64,000 nt of DNA. It comes from Methylibium sp035476815 (GTDB lineage: Bacteria > Pseudomonadota > Gammaproteobacteria > Burkholderiales > Burkholderiaceae_C). The notes beneath the pieces were generated by a model, which searched no databases, was not told where the DNA came from, and was given only the letters and a program-made list of their open reading frames with translations. Positions 15,771-26,335 of this stretch are shown here, in pieces; the first letter of the stretch is position 1; every line of letters starts with the position of its first letter. The position numbers were made by a program, and so were the translations under genes. Location of the stretch: the NCBI GenBank assembly GCA_035476815.1, contig DATILD010000069.1, forward strand, positions 48,028-112,027. Reading direction: 5' to 3'.

Positions 15771-16418
15771 TCAGCCGCCCTTGCGGGCCTGGGCGATCAG
15801 GTACTCGGCCACCTTCAATGCACCGTCGTTGCTGCCGACCAGCGAGCCCGAGGTGAACCAGCGCCCGTCGATGCCGAGCGCCGGCGTGCCGTCGATGCGG
15901 TAGCCGGCCGACAGCGCGGCCGCCTGGCGCGCCTTGGTCTGCACGCCGAAGGAGTTCATCACGTCGAGGAACTTGGCCTTGTCGACACCGTTCTTGGCGA
16001 CGAACTCGCCGATCGCCTCGGGCGAGGTCAGCGGGTTGCGCTCGACGTGCATCGCGTAGAACACCTTGCGGTGCAGCTGCTCGACCAGGCCCAGCGTCTC
16101 GATCGCGAAGTACAGCTGCTGGTGCAGCACGAAGGGCACCTGCCGGAACGCCACCGGCATGCGGCGGAAGGCCACGTCGGGCGGCAGCTTCTTCTGCCAG
16201 GCGTCGAGCTGCGGCTCGAAGCTGTGGCAGTGCGGGCAGCCGTACCAGAAGAACTCGACCACGTCGATGCGCTTGGGGTCCAGCGTCGGCTGGCGACCGG
16301 ACACCTTGACGTAGTGCTGGCCTTCGACGGGGGCGCCCTGGGCCGACGCCAGGCCGGGCAGCAGCAGGCCGCCGGCGGCGGCAACGATCGACTGGGTCGT
16401 GAACTCACGACGGTTCAT
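15771..16418 (-). CDS. dsbA: Periplasmic thiol:disulfide interchange protein DsbA
   Basis: This 215-residue thioredoxin-fold oxidase has the CPHC active site (Cys61 and Cys64) in FFWYGCPHCHSFEPQ and the cis-proline loop in IDGTPALGID. The N-terminus MNRREFTTQSIVAAAGGLLLP is a secretion signal with a basic start. It introduces disulfides into exported proteins. ATG 16418 is preferred to a start eight codons upstream. It follows the SPOR-protein gene by 40 bases. Confidence 0.95.
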   Translation of the reverse strand: MNRREFTTQSIVAAAGGLLLPGLASAQGAPVEGQHYVKVSGRQPTLDPKRIDVVEFFWYGCPHCHSFEPQLDAWQKKLPPDVAFRRMPVAFRQVPFVLHQQLYFAIETLGLVEQLHRKVFYAMHVERNPLTSPEAIGEFVAKNGVDKAKFLDVMNSFGVQTKARQAAALSAGYRIDGTPALGIDGRWFTSGSLVGSNDGALKVAEYLIAQARKGG

Positions 16419-16458
16419 GGATCTGGTCCTTTCAGCTTGCACGACGGCCTTCCGACGA

Positions 16459-17124
16459 CTACTTCTGCACCCGCACCAGCGCCGACTCCATGCCGGCGCC
16501 GGCCAGCGTCGCCTTCACCTGCTCGGCGTCGGCGCGCTGGCTGAACGGGCCGATGCGCACCCGGTACATGGTGCGACCGGCCTGCTCGCGCTCGGAGATC
16601 CGGGACTCGAAGCCCTGGATCGCCAGCTTGGCGCGCTGCGCCTCGGCCTCCTCGGTGCGGCCATAGGCGCCGGCCTGCACGAAGTACACCAACGCGTCAG
16701 GGGCGCTGGCGGTGGACTCGGCGGCGGTCGGGGTGCCGGCGAGGATCGCCGCCGGGTCCTTGCCCGCCGCGCCCGAGGCCGGCTTGGCGGCCGCGCTCGG
16801 CAGTGCCCCCGGGCCGGGCAGCACCGGGGGCGCGGCCGGTGCGCCGGGCTGCGAGCCGGCCGGCGCCGGCCGTACCGGGCTCTTGCCGATCAGCGGGGCG
16901 TTCGGGTCCCAGTGCTTGTTCTTCTCGGTCTCGGCCGCGTCCTGCTCCGCGGTGCGCTGCGGTACCTTGTTGATGAAGGGCACCGGCACCTTGGTGACGT
17001 AGAGCGCGACGCCGAGCGCCACCGCGAGGCCGACCAGCACGCCGACCACCAGGCCGATGAAGAAGCCGCCGCGCTGGGCGGCGCGCGAGGAAGAGGCAGA
17101 GGGGCGCATCGAGGCTCCGTTCAT
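16459..17124 (-). CDS. SPOR-domain protein (FtsN-like)
   Basis: This 221-residue protein has a short cytoplasmic N-terminus, one transmembrane helix (GGFFIGLVVGVLVGLAVALG), a Pro/Ala-rich periplasmic linker and a C-terminal SPOR domain (VYFVQAGAYGRTEEAEAQR through VRIGPFSQRADAEQV). SPOR domains bind denuded peptidoglycan at the division site. Its start overlaps the argS stop as ATGA, and argS followed by an FtsN-like gene followed by dsbA is a common betaproteobacterial order. Confidence 0.92.
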   Translation of the reverse strand: MNGASMRPSASSSRAAQRGGFFIGLVVGVLVGLAVALGVALYVTKVPVPFINKVPQRTAEQDAAETEKNKHWDPNAPLIGKSPVRPAPAGSQPGAPAAPPVLPGPGALPSAAAKPASGAAGKDPAAILAGTPTAAESTASAPDALVYFVQAGAYGRTEEAEAQRAKLAIQGFESRISEREQAGRTMYRVRIGPFSQRADAEQVKATLAGAGMESALVRVQK

Positions 17125-18806
17125 CACATCTGTTCGGGCGCGCCGACGCCGAGCACCGCCAGCCCGGCCGCCAGCACCTGCGCGGTCGCGGCGAGCAGCG
17201 CGAGGCGCGCGCGCGTCAGCTCGGCATCGTCGGTCAGGAAGCGTTCCGCGGCGTAGTAGCTGTGGAAGGCGCCGGCCAGGTCGCGCAGGTAGAAGGCCAC
17301 GTCGTGCGGCGCCAGGTCGGCCGCGGCGGCGGCCAGCATCGCCGGGTAGGCGGCGAGCTTGAGCATCAGCGCGGCCTCGGTCGGCGCCACGAGGCGCGAC
17401 AGCGCCACCTCGTCGAGCGCCGCGCGATCGCCGCCGGCCGCGGCCCAGTCGCGCAGCACCTTGCTGATGCGGGCGTGGGCGTACTGCACGTAGAAGACCG
17501 GGTTCTCGTCGTTCTGCTTGAGCGCCAGGTCGACGTCGAAGGTGAACTCGGTGTCGGCCTTGCGGCTGATCAGGAAGAAGCGCACCGCGTCCTTGCTGGT
17601 CCACTCGATCAGCTCGCGCAGCGTCACGTAGCCGCCGGAGCGCTTGGAGATCTTGACCTCCTCGCCGCCCTTCATCACCGTGATCATCTTGTAGAGCGCG
17701 TAGTCCGGGTAGCCGGCCGGGATGCCGAGGCCGGCCGCCTGCAGCCCGGCGCGCACCCGCGCGATCGTGCCGTGGTGGTCGGTGCCCTGCACGTTGATGA
17801 CCTTGCGGTAGCCGCGCTCGAACTTGTTCAGGTGGTAGGCGACGTCGGGCACGAAGTAGGTGTACGTGCCGTCGGACTTGCGCATCACGCGGTCCTTGTC
17901 GTCACCGTAGTCAGTGCTGCGCAGCCACAGCGCGCCGCCGTCCTCGTAGGTCTTGCCGGCGGCGACGAGCTTGGCGACCGTGTCCTCGACGCGGCCGTCG
18001 GTGTACAGGCCCGATTCGAGGAAGTAGTGGTCGAAGCGCACGTCGAAGGCGCGCAGGTCGAGGTCCTGCTCGTGGCGCAGCCAGGCGACCGCGAACTGGC
18101 GGATGCCGTCGAGGTCGGCCGGGTCGCCCGAGGCGGTGAAGGCGCGGTCGTCGGCATGCACGGTCTGCTGGGCGAGGAAGGCGGCCGCGATGTCGGCGAT
18201 GTAGTCGCCGTTGTAGGCGTTCTCGGGCCAGGCCGCGTCGCCGGGCTTCAGGCCCTGGATGCGCGCCTGCGTCGAGGTGGCCAGCGTCGCGATCTGCACG
18301 CCGGCATCGTTGTAATAGAACTCGCGCGTCACCGCGTAACCCTGCGTTTCGAGCAGGTGCGCGATCGAGTCGCCGAGTGCGGCGTTGCGGCCATGGCCGA
18401 CATGCAGCGGCCCGGTCGGGTTGGCCGACACGAACTCGACCATCACGCGCTCGCCGCGCGCCGGCTGGCGGCCGAAGGCCGCGCCGGCCGCCAGCACCTC
18501 GGCGACCACCTGCTGCTTGGCGGCATCGGTCAGGCGCAGGTTGATGAAGCCGGGGCCGGCGATCTCGAGCGCCGCGACCCAGCGCTGCACGGCCGGGCGG
18601 CGCTGCAGCGCCTCGACGAGCGCGGCGGCCAGCTCGCGCGGGTTGCGCTTGAGCGGCTTGGCGAGCTGCATCGCCGCGGTGCAGGCGAGGTCGCCGTGGC
18701 TGGCCTGCTTGGGGCTTTCGAAGGCGGGAACGGGGGTCTGCCCCGGCGCCAGCTCGGCGAGCGCGTCGCCGAGGGCCTGCAGGAGCTCTTGCTGGGCACG
18801 GATCAT
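17124..18806 (-). CDS. argS: Arginyl-tRNA synthetase
   Basis: This 560-residue class I synthetase has the HIGH motif as HVGHGRNAALGD, a KMSKS-equivalent loop KISKRSGGYVTL, the N-terminal additional domain for the tRNA D-loop and the C-terminal DALR anticodon-binding domain (QYAHARISKVLRDW onward). It is full length and probably the promoter-proximal gene of the argS, SPOR, dsbA run. Confidence 0.97.
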   Translation of the reverse strand: MIRAQQELLQALGDALAELAPGQTPVPAFESPKQASHGDLACTAAMQLAKPLKRNPRELAAALVEALQRRPAVQRWVAALEIAGPGFINLRLTDAAKQQVVAEVLAAGAAFGRQPARGERVMVEFVSANPTGPLHVGHGRNAALGDSIAHLLETQGYAVTREFYYNDAGVQIATLATSTQARIQGLKPGDAAWPENAYNGDYIADIAAAFLAQQTVHADDRAFTASGDPADLDGIRQFAVAWLRHEQDLDLRAFDVRFDHYFLESGLYTDGRVEDTVAKLVAAGKTYEDGGALWLRSTDYGDDKDRVMRKSDGTYTYFVPDVAYHLNKFERGYRKVINVQGTDHHGTIARVRAGLQAAGLGIPAGYPDYALYKMITVMKGGEEVKISKRSGGYVTLRELIEWTSKDAVRFFLISRKADTEFTFDVDLALKQNDENPVFYVQYAHARISKVLRDWAAAGGDRAALDEVALSRLVAPTEAALMLKLAAYPAMLAAAAADLAPHDVAFYLRDLAGAFHSYYAAERFLTDDAELTRARLALLAATAQVLAAGLAVLGVGAPEQM

Positions 18807-18925
18807 CGCGGAATTCTAGGTGCGCCCCTGCGCCGACCCGGGCGGCGGCATTCCGTCACGCGCGGCGGTGGTGGCGGCGCCACCCCAAGCCCGCGCGGTT
18901 GCCCCGTCACCGCGGCGGTGGAAAG

Positions 18926-20287
18926 ATGCGCGATCCCGCGCCCATGAACGCCCCCGACACCGCCTCCCTCGCCGCGCTGCCGCCGCGCATCGGCAAGTAC
19001 CGCGTGCTCAAGCGCCTCGGCGAAGGCACGACGAGCGAGGTCTTCCTCTGCCACGACGACTTCAACAACCGCGAGGTCGCGATCAAGCGGGTGCGCGCCG
19101 CCGCACTGTCCGACGTGACCGACAGTCCGCTGATGGCGCGCTTCTTCGCCGCCGAGGCGGCGCTGGTCGGGCGGCTGCAGCACCCCAACGTGGTGCAGAT
19201 CTTCGACGCGGTGCCGGACCCGCTGCAGCCCTATGTGGTGATGGAGTACGTGCCCGGCAGCACGCTGCGCAGCTTCTGCCGCGCCGACGCGCTGCTGCCG
19301 CTGGACCAGGTGGTCGAGGTCGGATTCAAGTGCGCGATGGCGCTGGGTTACGTGTCGCGCCAGGGTCTGATCCACCGCGACGTCAAGCCGGCCAACCTGC
19401 TGGCCAGCGTCACCAACGGCGTCGTCACCGACGTGAAGATCAGCGACTTCGGCAGCGTGCTGAACCTGCAGTCCGAGGCCACCCAGGTGTTCGGCGTCGG
19501 CTCGCTGGCCTACATGCCGCCCGAGCAGCTCGACGGCAGCACGCTCGATGCGCGCGCCGACATGTACGCGCTGGGCGCGGTGCTCTACCACCTGATCGCC
19601 GGGCGGCCGCCCTTCGAGGCGAGCCAGCAGTCGGTGCTGATGGCGCAGATCTGCACCGCCACGCCGGCGTCGCTGGTCGGCCAGCGCGCCGGCGTCGAAC
19701 CGGCGCTCGACGCGGTGGTGCAGCGCGCGCTCGCCAAGCGGCCCGAGGACCGCTTCGCCGACTGGGACGAGTTCGCCCAGGCGCTGTCGGCGCTGGTCGC
19801 CAACCGCCAGGTGCCGCGCGGCAAGCTGCAGGACGTGCTCGACTCCGAGCGCTTCAACCTGCTGCGGCGGCTGGAGTTCTTCGCCAGCTTCGGTGATGTC
19901 GAGCTCTGGGAGGTGGTGCACCGGGCGAGCTGGCAGCGCTACCCGCTGGGCCACAAGATCTACCGCCGCGGCGAGGAGGGCAATACCTTCCACATCATCG
20001 CCGCCGGCGCGGTCGACGTGCACCGCGACGGCCAGCGCGTCGCCCACCTCGGCTCGGGCACCTCGGTGGGCGAGATGGTCTACCTCGCGCCGAATCCCGA
20101 GCTCAAGCGCCACAGCACCGACGTGATCGTCGTCGACCCGGCGACGATGGTGTCGTTCACGCCCGAGTCGATGGCGCGGCTCAGCCCCGACTGCCGGCAT
20201 CTGTTCGACGAGGCCTTCATCCGCGTGCTGGTGCGGCGGCTGCACGTCGCGCACGAAGCCTTGGCGCACCCGCGGCGCATCCTGTGA
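18926..20287 (+). CDS. Ser/Thr protein kinase fused to a cyclic-nucleotide-binding domain
   Basis: This 453-residue cytoplasmic protein is a Hanks-type kinase (about residues 20-285): glycine-rich loop RLGEGTTSEVFL, lysine VAIKRV, catalytic HRDVKPAN with Asp152, DFG with Asp174, and the APE-like MPPEQLDG. A cAMP-receptor-type beta-barrel follows (FFASFGDVELWEVVHRASWQ to roughly residue 430). ATG 18926 follows GGTGGAAAG. The architecture suggests phosphorylation controlled by a nucleotide or by the CNB domain acting as a docking unit; the ligand is unknown. It is divergent from argS. Confidence 0.9.
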   Translation: MRDPAPMNAPDTASLAALPPRIGKYRVLKRLGEGTTSEVFLCHDDFNNREVAIKRVRAAALSDVTDSPLMARFFAAEAALVGRLQHPNVVQIFDAVPDPLQPYVVMEYVPGSTLRSFCRADALLPLDQVVEVGFKCAMALGYVSRQGLIHRDVKPANLLASVTNGVVTDVKISDFGSVLNLQSEATQVFGVGSLAYMPPEQLDGSTLDARADMYALGAVLYHLIAGRPPFEASQQSVLMAQICTATPASLVGQRAGVEPALDAVVQRALAKRPEDRFADWDEFAQALSALVANRQVPRGKLQDVLDSERFNLLRRLEFFASFGDVELWEVVHRASWQRYPLGHKIYRRGEEGNTFHIIAAGAVDVHRDGQRVAHLGSGTSVGEMVYLAPNPELKRHSTDVIVVDPATMVSFTPESMARLSPDCRHLFDEAFIRVLVRRLHVAHEALAHPRRIL

Positions 20288-20299
20288 CCGCCTGACGGC

Positions 20300-20332
20300 T
20301 GGGCTCCCCCTCAGAAGGGCGGTGCCTGCGGC
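20300..20332. repeat. Degenerate GC-rich REP-like sequence
   Basis: The GGGCTCCCCCTCAGAAGGGC core resembles, in degraded form, the CCCCC/GGGGG palindromic sequences found inside the genes at 37184 and 46779. It lies in the gap before the RTX gene and could also act as a weak terminator after the kinase gene. Confidence 0.3.
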
Positions 20333-20411
20333 GGCCTGGCTGCCTATAGTGCTAGGCCGGCTTGCCGCGTCGCGAAGCCGCCATCCATACCAACAGCCCG
20401 AGGAGAACGCC

Positions 20412-22934
20412 ATGGCCCTGTTCGATGCCAGCACCGCATCCGCTCCGATCATCATGGCCGACGGCCTGGCGGGCTCCGATTTCTACTTCTGGCTGGGGGC
20501 CGGCAACGGCAGCTTCCCGTCGCCGACGGTCACGACCGGCACGCAGTTCACGCTCGTCAATCACCCGATCGGGTCGAGCGCGACGATCCGCGGCACCGGT
20601 CTGACCTACACGACGACGCTGCAGGGCACCGAACTGGTCAGCGAGCTCACCGGCGGCACCATCACCTCGATCACGGTGACCGATTCGGTCGGCGACCAGC
20701 TGTACCGGCTGAGCGGCGTCAACGTCGCCGTCGTCGCCGGCGCCGACCTCACGCTCGACCTGTTCTTCGGCGGTGCCGACACGCTGCGCGGCGGGGCCGG
20801 CAACGATCTGCTCGACGGTCGCGCCGGCGCCGACAGCATCGTCGCCTCGTTCGGCGACGACACGCTGATCGGCGGGACCGGCACCGACACGCTCAACGGC
20901 GGCACCGGTTTCGACTTCGCGTCCTACGCCGGCCAGGCCCAGGCGATCACCGTCAGCCTGGCCGCCGCCGGCAGCAGCACGCTGAGCAGCGCGAGCGGCA
21001 ACGACACGCTGAGCGCCATCGAAGGCATCTACGGCAGCACCGGCAACGACTCGGTGGCGGGCACCGGCGCGACCGGAATCGACAATCGCTTCTTCGGCAA
21101 CGACGGCAACGACAGCCTCGACGGCGGCGCCGGCAACGACACCATCGGCGGCGGCGCCGGCGACGATGCGCTGGCCGGCGGCGCCGGCATCGACACCGTC
21201 ACCTATGCGGACGCGGCGATCCTTCGGGTGGCGTTCAACGCCGGCAGCGGCGCCGTGACGGCAACCGAAGTCGGCGGCGCGCAGGCCGAGACCGCCACCG
21301 GCTTCGAGAACGCCATCGGCTCGACGGGTAACGACACGCTGATCGGCGCCGGCGGCTCCAACATCTTCGACGGCCAGCTCGGCATGGACACGCTCAACGG
21401 CGGCCTCGGCGCCGACACGCTGCGTGGCGGCGACGGCGACAACGCCGTCGACACGCTGATCGGCCAGGGCGGCGCCGACTGGTTCGTCATCGAGTGGTCG
21501 ACGACCGCGGCGGCGTTCGACACCGTCACCGAAGCCGCCGGACCGACCGACCGCGACACCGTCGAGCTGCGCTACTCCACGAGCACCGCGCTGGCGCCGG
21601 CCGGCTACGGCTACACGCTCGGCGCCAACCTCGAGAACCTGATCATCGACACCGGCAACCAGTACTACTACGGCAGCCTGTTCGCCGGCGTCGGCAACAC
21701 GCTGAACAACCAGATCACGGCGCGCAGCGGCACGTACTACTACTACCAGGGCTTCCGGCTCTACGGCCTCGAAGGCAACGACACGCTGAACGGCTCCAAC
21801 GGCAACGACACGCTGAACGGCGGCACCGGGGCCGACTCGATGGTCGGCGGCCAGGGCAACGACCTGTTCCTCGTCGACGCGGCCGGCGACACCGTCGTCG
21901 AGGCGGTCAACGGCGGGCTCGACACGGTCAACGTCGCGATCGACGCCTACACGCTGGGCGGCAACTTCGAGAACCTGCGCCTCGAGAACCTGGCTCCCGT
22001 GCTGACGGCGACCGGCAACGCCGGGGCCAACCGCATGATCGGCAACGAGGGCGACAACGTCCTCAACGGCCTGGGCGGCCTCGACAACCTGTCGGGAGGG
22101 GCGGGCGCCGACAGCCTGTATGGCGGCGATCAGGACGACGTCCTCACCGGCGGGCTGGGCAACGACCTGCTCGACGGCGGCAGCGGCAACGACACGGCGT
22201 CGTTCGCGCTCGCCGGCGTCGAGATCACGGCCGACCTCGACCTCGTCGCCGCCCAGGCGACCGGCCTGGGCAGCGACACCCTGGTCGGCATCGAGCACCT
22301 GACCGGCGGCACGCAGGCCGACGAGCTCAGCGGCAGCGCCGGCAGCAACAACCTCTTCGGTCTGGGCGGCGACGACCGGCTCGTGGGCCGCGACGGCTTC
22401 GACAACCTGCAGGGCGGCGACGGCAGCGACACCCTGGTCGGCGGAGCCGGCTATGACTACTACTACGGCGGCGCCGGCGCCGACCGCTTCGTGCTCGACG
22501 CCAAGGAGACCCTGACCTACTACTACGATTTCCTGCTCGACTTCGAGTCCGGCACCGACCGCGTGCAGGTGTCGATGAATGCGTTCGACGTCGGTGACGG
22601 CGACAACGCGATGGAGGGGGCGGTGACCCGCAGCGCGCCGGGCGGCTTCGGCGTCAATGCCGAACTGGTGGCCTTCACCCAGGACCTGGGCTACTACACG
22701 ACCTATGCCTCGAGCGCCGCGGCGACGATCGGCAGCGCGAACGCCGCCTATGCGGCGGGCGACGTGCGGTTGTTCCTCGTGCAGGGCGTGACGGGCTCCA
22801 CCACGGCCAGTGCCTTGTGGCTGTTCACCTCGTCCGGCGCCGACGCGGTGGTCGACGTGTCGGAGCTGCAGCTGGTCGCCACGCTCAGCGGCCCGTCGGC
22901 CGCGGTGACGGGCGACTTCCTGTTCGGCGCCTGA
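20412..22934 (+). CDS. RTX-repeat calcium-binding secreted protein
   Basis: This 840-residue protein is built mostly of RTX nonapeptide repeats (GGxGxDxLx), in blocks near residues 120-170, 230-265, 305-350, 455-485, 535-595 and 655-690, joined by beta-rich spacers. It ends in a serralysin-type tail (DFLLDFESGTDRVQVS) typical of uncleaved type I secretion signals. ATG 20412 follows GAGGAG. No protease, lipase or adhesin catalytic domain is visible. Several tyrosine clusters (YYY) occur in the spacers. No type I secretion genes are adjacent, so export would depend on a system elsewhere. Confidence 0.9.
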   Translation: MALFDASTASAPIIMADGLAGSDFYFWLGAGNGSFPSPTVTTGTQFTLVNHPIGSSATIRGTGLTYTTTLQGTELVSELTGGTITSITVTDSVGDQLYRLSGVNVAVVAGADLTLDLFFGGADTLRGGAGNDLLDGRAGADSIVASFGDDTLIGGTGTDTLNGGTGFDFASYAGQAQAITVSLAAAGSSTLSSASGNDTLSAIEGIYGSTGNDSVAGTGATGIDNRFFGNDGNDSLDGGAGNDTIGGGAGDDALAGGAGIDTVTYADAAILRVAFNAGSGAVTATEVGGAQAETATGFENAIGSTGNDTLIGAGGSNIFDGQLGMDTLNGGLGADTLRGGDGDNAVDTLIGQGGADWFVIEWSTTAAAFDTVTEAAGPTDRDTVELRYSTSTALAPAGYGYTLGANLENLIIDTGNQYYYGSLFAGVGNTLNNQITARSGTYYYYQGFRLYGLEGNDTLNGSNGNDTLNGGTGADSMVGGQGNDLFLVDAAGDTVVEAVNGGLDTVNVAIDAYTLGGNFENLRLENLAPVLTATGNAGANRMIGNEGDNVLNGLGGLDNLSGGAGADSLYGGDQDDVLTGGLGNDLLDGGSGNDTASFALAGVEITADLDLVAAQATGLGSDTLVGIEHLTGGTQADELSGSAGSNNLFGLGGDDRLVGRDGFDNLQGGDGSDTLVGGAGYDYYYGGAGADRFVLDAKETLTYYYDFLLDFESGTDRVQVSMNAFDVGDGDNAMEGAVTRSAPGGFGVNAELVAFTQDLGYYTTYASSAAATIGSANAAYAAGDVRLFLVQGVTGSTTASALWLFTSSGADAVVDVSELQLVATLSGPSAAVTGDFLFGA

Positions 22935-22943
22935 CCCGCGCGC

Positions 22944-23855
22944 TCAGCCTGCGGTGACCCAGTAGTCCGGGTCGCCGTAGGTGTGCTTCAGGAAGTCGAT
23001 CCACAGCCGCACCCGCAGCGGCAGGTGCTTGCGCTGCGGGAACACCGCATAGATGCCGTTCGGCGGCGCCGCGAAGGCGTCGAGCAGGCTGACCAGCTTG
23101 CCGTTGGCGACCTCGCTCGACACCTCCCAGGTGCTGCGCCAGGCGATGCCGTGGCCGGCGCAGCACCAGTCGTGCAGCGCCTGGCCGTCCGAGCAATCGA
23201 AGCGGCCGCTCGGCCGCAGGTGGGCCTGCGCGCCGTCGATGCTGAACACCCAGCCGCGCGTCTGGCCGGCGTCGGTGCTGAGCGTCAGGCATTCGTGGCG
23301 CGCCAGTTCGTTGGGGTGCTGGGGCGTGCCGGCGCGCGCCAGGTAGGAGGGCGCGGCCACGCACAGCCGGCGGTTGTCGGCCAGCCGCACGCTGACCAGG
23401 CTCGAGTCCGGCAGGTCGCCGACCCGCACCGCGCAGTCGAAGCCCTCGTTGACGATGTCCACCACCCGGTCGCTGAGGTTCAGCGACACCGACACGTCGT
23501 TGTGCTGCTCGACGAAGCGCGGCACCAGCGGCGCCACGTGGCGGCGCCCGAAGCCGGCCGGCGCGGTGAGCCGCAGGTGGCCGCTGGCCTTGATGCCACC
23601 GGCGCTGACGCTGGCCTCGGCGTTGTTGATGTCGGTCAGCAGGCGCTGGCAGTCCTCGAGGAAGGCGCTGCCCTCGTGGGTCAGCGTGATGCGCCGCGTG
23701 GTGCGCACCAGCAGCTTGACGCCGAGCCGTTCCTCGAGGGCGTCGATGCGCCGGCCGATCACCGCCGGGGCCACGCCCTCGGCCTGGGCGGCGGCCGTCA
23801 GGCTGCCTTTGGTCGCGACGGCGGTGAAGGATTCGAGTTGCTTGAGGCGATCCAT
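22944..23855 (-). CDS. LysR-family transcriptional regulator
   Basis: This 303-residue regulator has an N-terminal winged helix-turn-helix (LESFTAVATKGSLTAAAQAE) and a two-lobed co-inducer domain. The DNA-binding helix is slightly unusual (GVAPAVIGRRIDALEE, with GRR for the usual SRR or SRQ). It is divergent from the haloacid dehalogenase and malate synthase genes, an arrangement recurrent in Burkholderiales, so it is a likely regulator of them. Confidence 0.93.
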   Translation of the reverse strand: MDRLKQLESFTAVATKGSLTAAAQAEGVAPAVIGRRIDALEERLGVKLLVRTTRRITLTHEGSAFLEDCQRLLTDINNAEASVSAGGIKASGHLRLTAPAGFGRRHVAPLVPRFVEQHNDVSVSLNLSDRVVDIVNEGFDCAVRVGDLPDSSLVSVRLADNRRLCVAAPSYLARAGTPQHPNELARHECLTLSTDAGQTRGWVFSIDGAQAHLRPSGRFDCSDGQALHDWCCAGHGIAWRSTWEVSSEVANGKLVSLLDAFAAPPNGIYAVFPQRKHLPLRVRLWIDFLKHTYGDPDYWVTAG

Positions 23856-23962
23856 ATCATCCAGGTCATCAATCCCGGCGAGATTAGGTCCATTTTAGGT
23901 GGAGATCAAGCGCACGCAGGCTGTCAAATAGGCACGCCAGTTCGCAATACAGTAGCGCTTCG

Positions 23963-24676
23963 ATGAAATCCGCCGCCAAGCTGCCCGCCGTCCAGGCCGT
24001 GCTGTTCGACGCCTACGGCACGCTGTTCGACGTCTACAGCGTCGGTCTGCTGGCCGAGCAGCTCTTCCCCGGCAGGGGTGACGCGCTGTCGCTGCTGTGG
24101 CGCGACAAGCAGATCGATTACACGCGGCTGGTCTCGATGAGCGGGCGCTACCAGCCGTTCTGGGAGCTGACGCGCGCCGGGCTGCGCTACGCGGCGGCGA
24201 AGCTCAAGCTCGATCTCACGCCCGAGCGCGAGACGCAGCTGCTCAACCAGTACCGCCACCTCAGCGCCTTCCCCGAGAACAAGCCGGTGCTGCAGGCGCT
24301 GAAGGCCCGCGGCGTGCCCACCGGCATCCTCAGCAACGGCGATCCGCAGATGCTCGGCATCTCGGTGCGCAGCGCCGGGCTCGACGGCCTGCTCGATCAC
24401 GTGATCAGCGTCGACGTGGTGCAGCGCTACAAAACCGACCCGGCCGCCTACGCGCTCGGCCCGCGTGCGCTGGGCAAGCCGGCCAAGCAGATCCTGTTCG
24501 TCTCGAGCAATGGCTGGGACGCGCTCGGCGCCACCTGGTACGGCTACACCACGCTGTGGGTCAACCGCGGCGGGCAGCCGCCCGAGGCCTTCGACACCGC
24601 GCCGACGCGCGCCGGCACCTCGCTGCGCGACGTGCTCGAGTTCTTCCCCCCGGTTTCTTCTCCACTGGCCGCCTGA
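23963..24676 (+). CDS. Haloacid dehalogenase, type II
   Basis: This 237-residue HAD-superfamily protein has motif I FDAYGTLFD, motif II ILSNGD, the basic residue in YKTDP and the type II motif SSNGWDALGATWYG. Type II L-2-haloacid dehalogenases hydrolyse 2-haloacids to 2-hydroxyacids with an aspartate nucleophile. It sits 30 bases upstream of aceB, so in vivo it may act on a glycolate- or glyoxylate-related compound rather than a haloacid; that is inference. Confidence 0.9.
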   Translation: MKSAAKLPAVQAVLFDAYGTLFDVYSVGLLAEQLFPGRGDALSLLWRDKQIDYTRLVSMSGRYQPFWELTRAGLRYAAAKLKLDLTPERETQLLNQYRHLSAFPENKPVLQALKARGVPTGILSNGDPQMLGISVRSAGLDGLLDHVISVDVVQRYKTDPAAYALGPRALGKPAKQILFVSSNGWDALGATWYGYTTLWVNRGGQPPEAFDTAPTRAGTSLRDVLEFFPPVSSPLAA

Positions 24677-24706
24677 GGCGGCTCGCCTTCGTTCAGGACC
24701 ACCACC

Positions 24707-26293
<1,587 letters not shown>

Positions 26294-26302
26294 GCTCGGG
26301 GG

Positions 26303-26335
26303 CGCGAGCCCTCCGATGGCGTTGACGGGCCCTAG
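26303..26335. repeat. Solo terminal repeat of the modular palindromic family
   Basis: This 33-base sequence matches the right terminal repeat of elements A and B (CGCGAGCCCTCCGAT, then a few substitutions, ending GGGCCCTAG). It lies between the convergent aceB and hybrid kinase genes and supplies the TAG stop of the kinase at 26332-26334. No partner repeat or internal module is present. Confidence 0.8.

Noticed and set aside
20760..22480. Tandem short repeats that might suggest a CRISPR or minisatellite
   Set aside because: They are RTX nonapeptide codons in one frame, diverged at the DNA level and without unique spacers.
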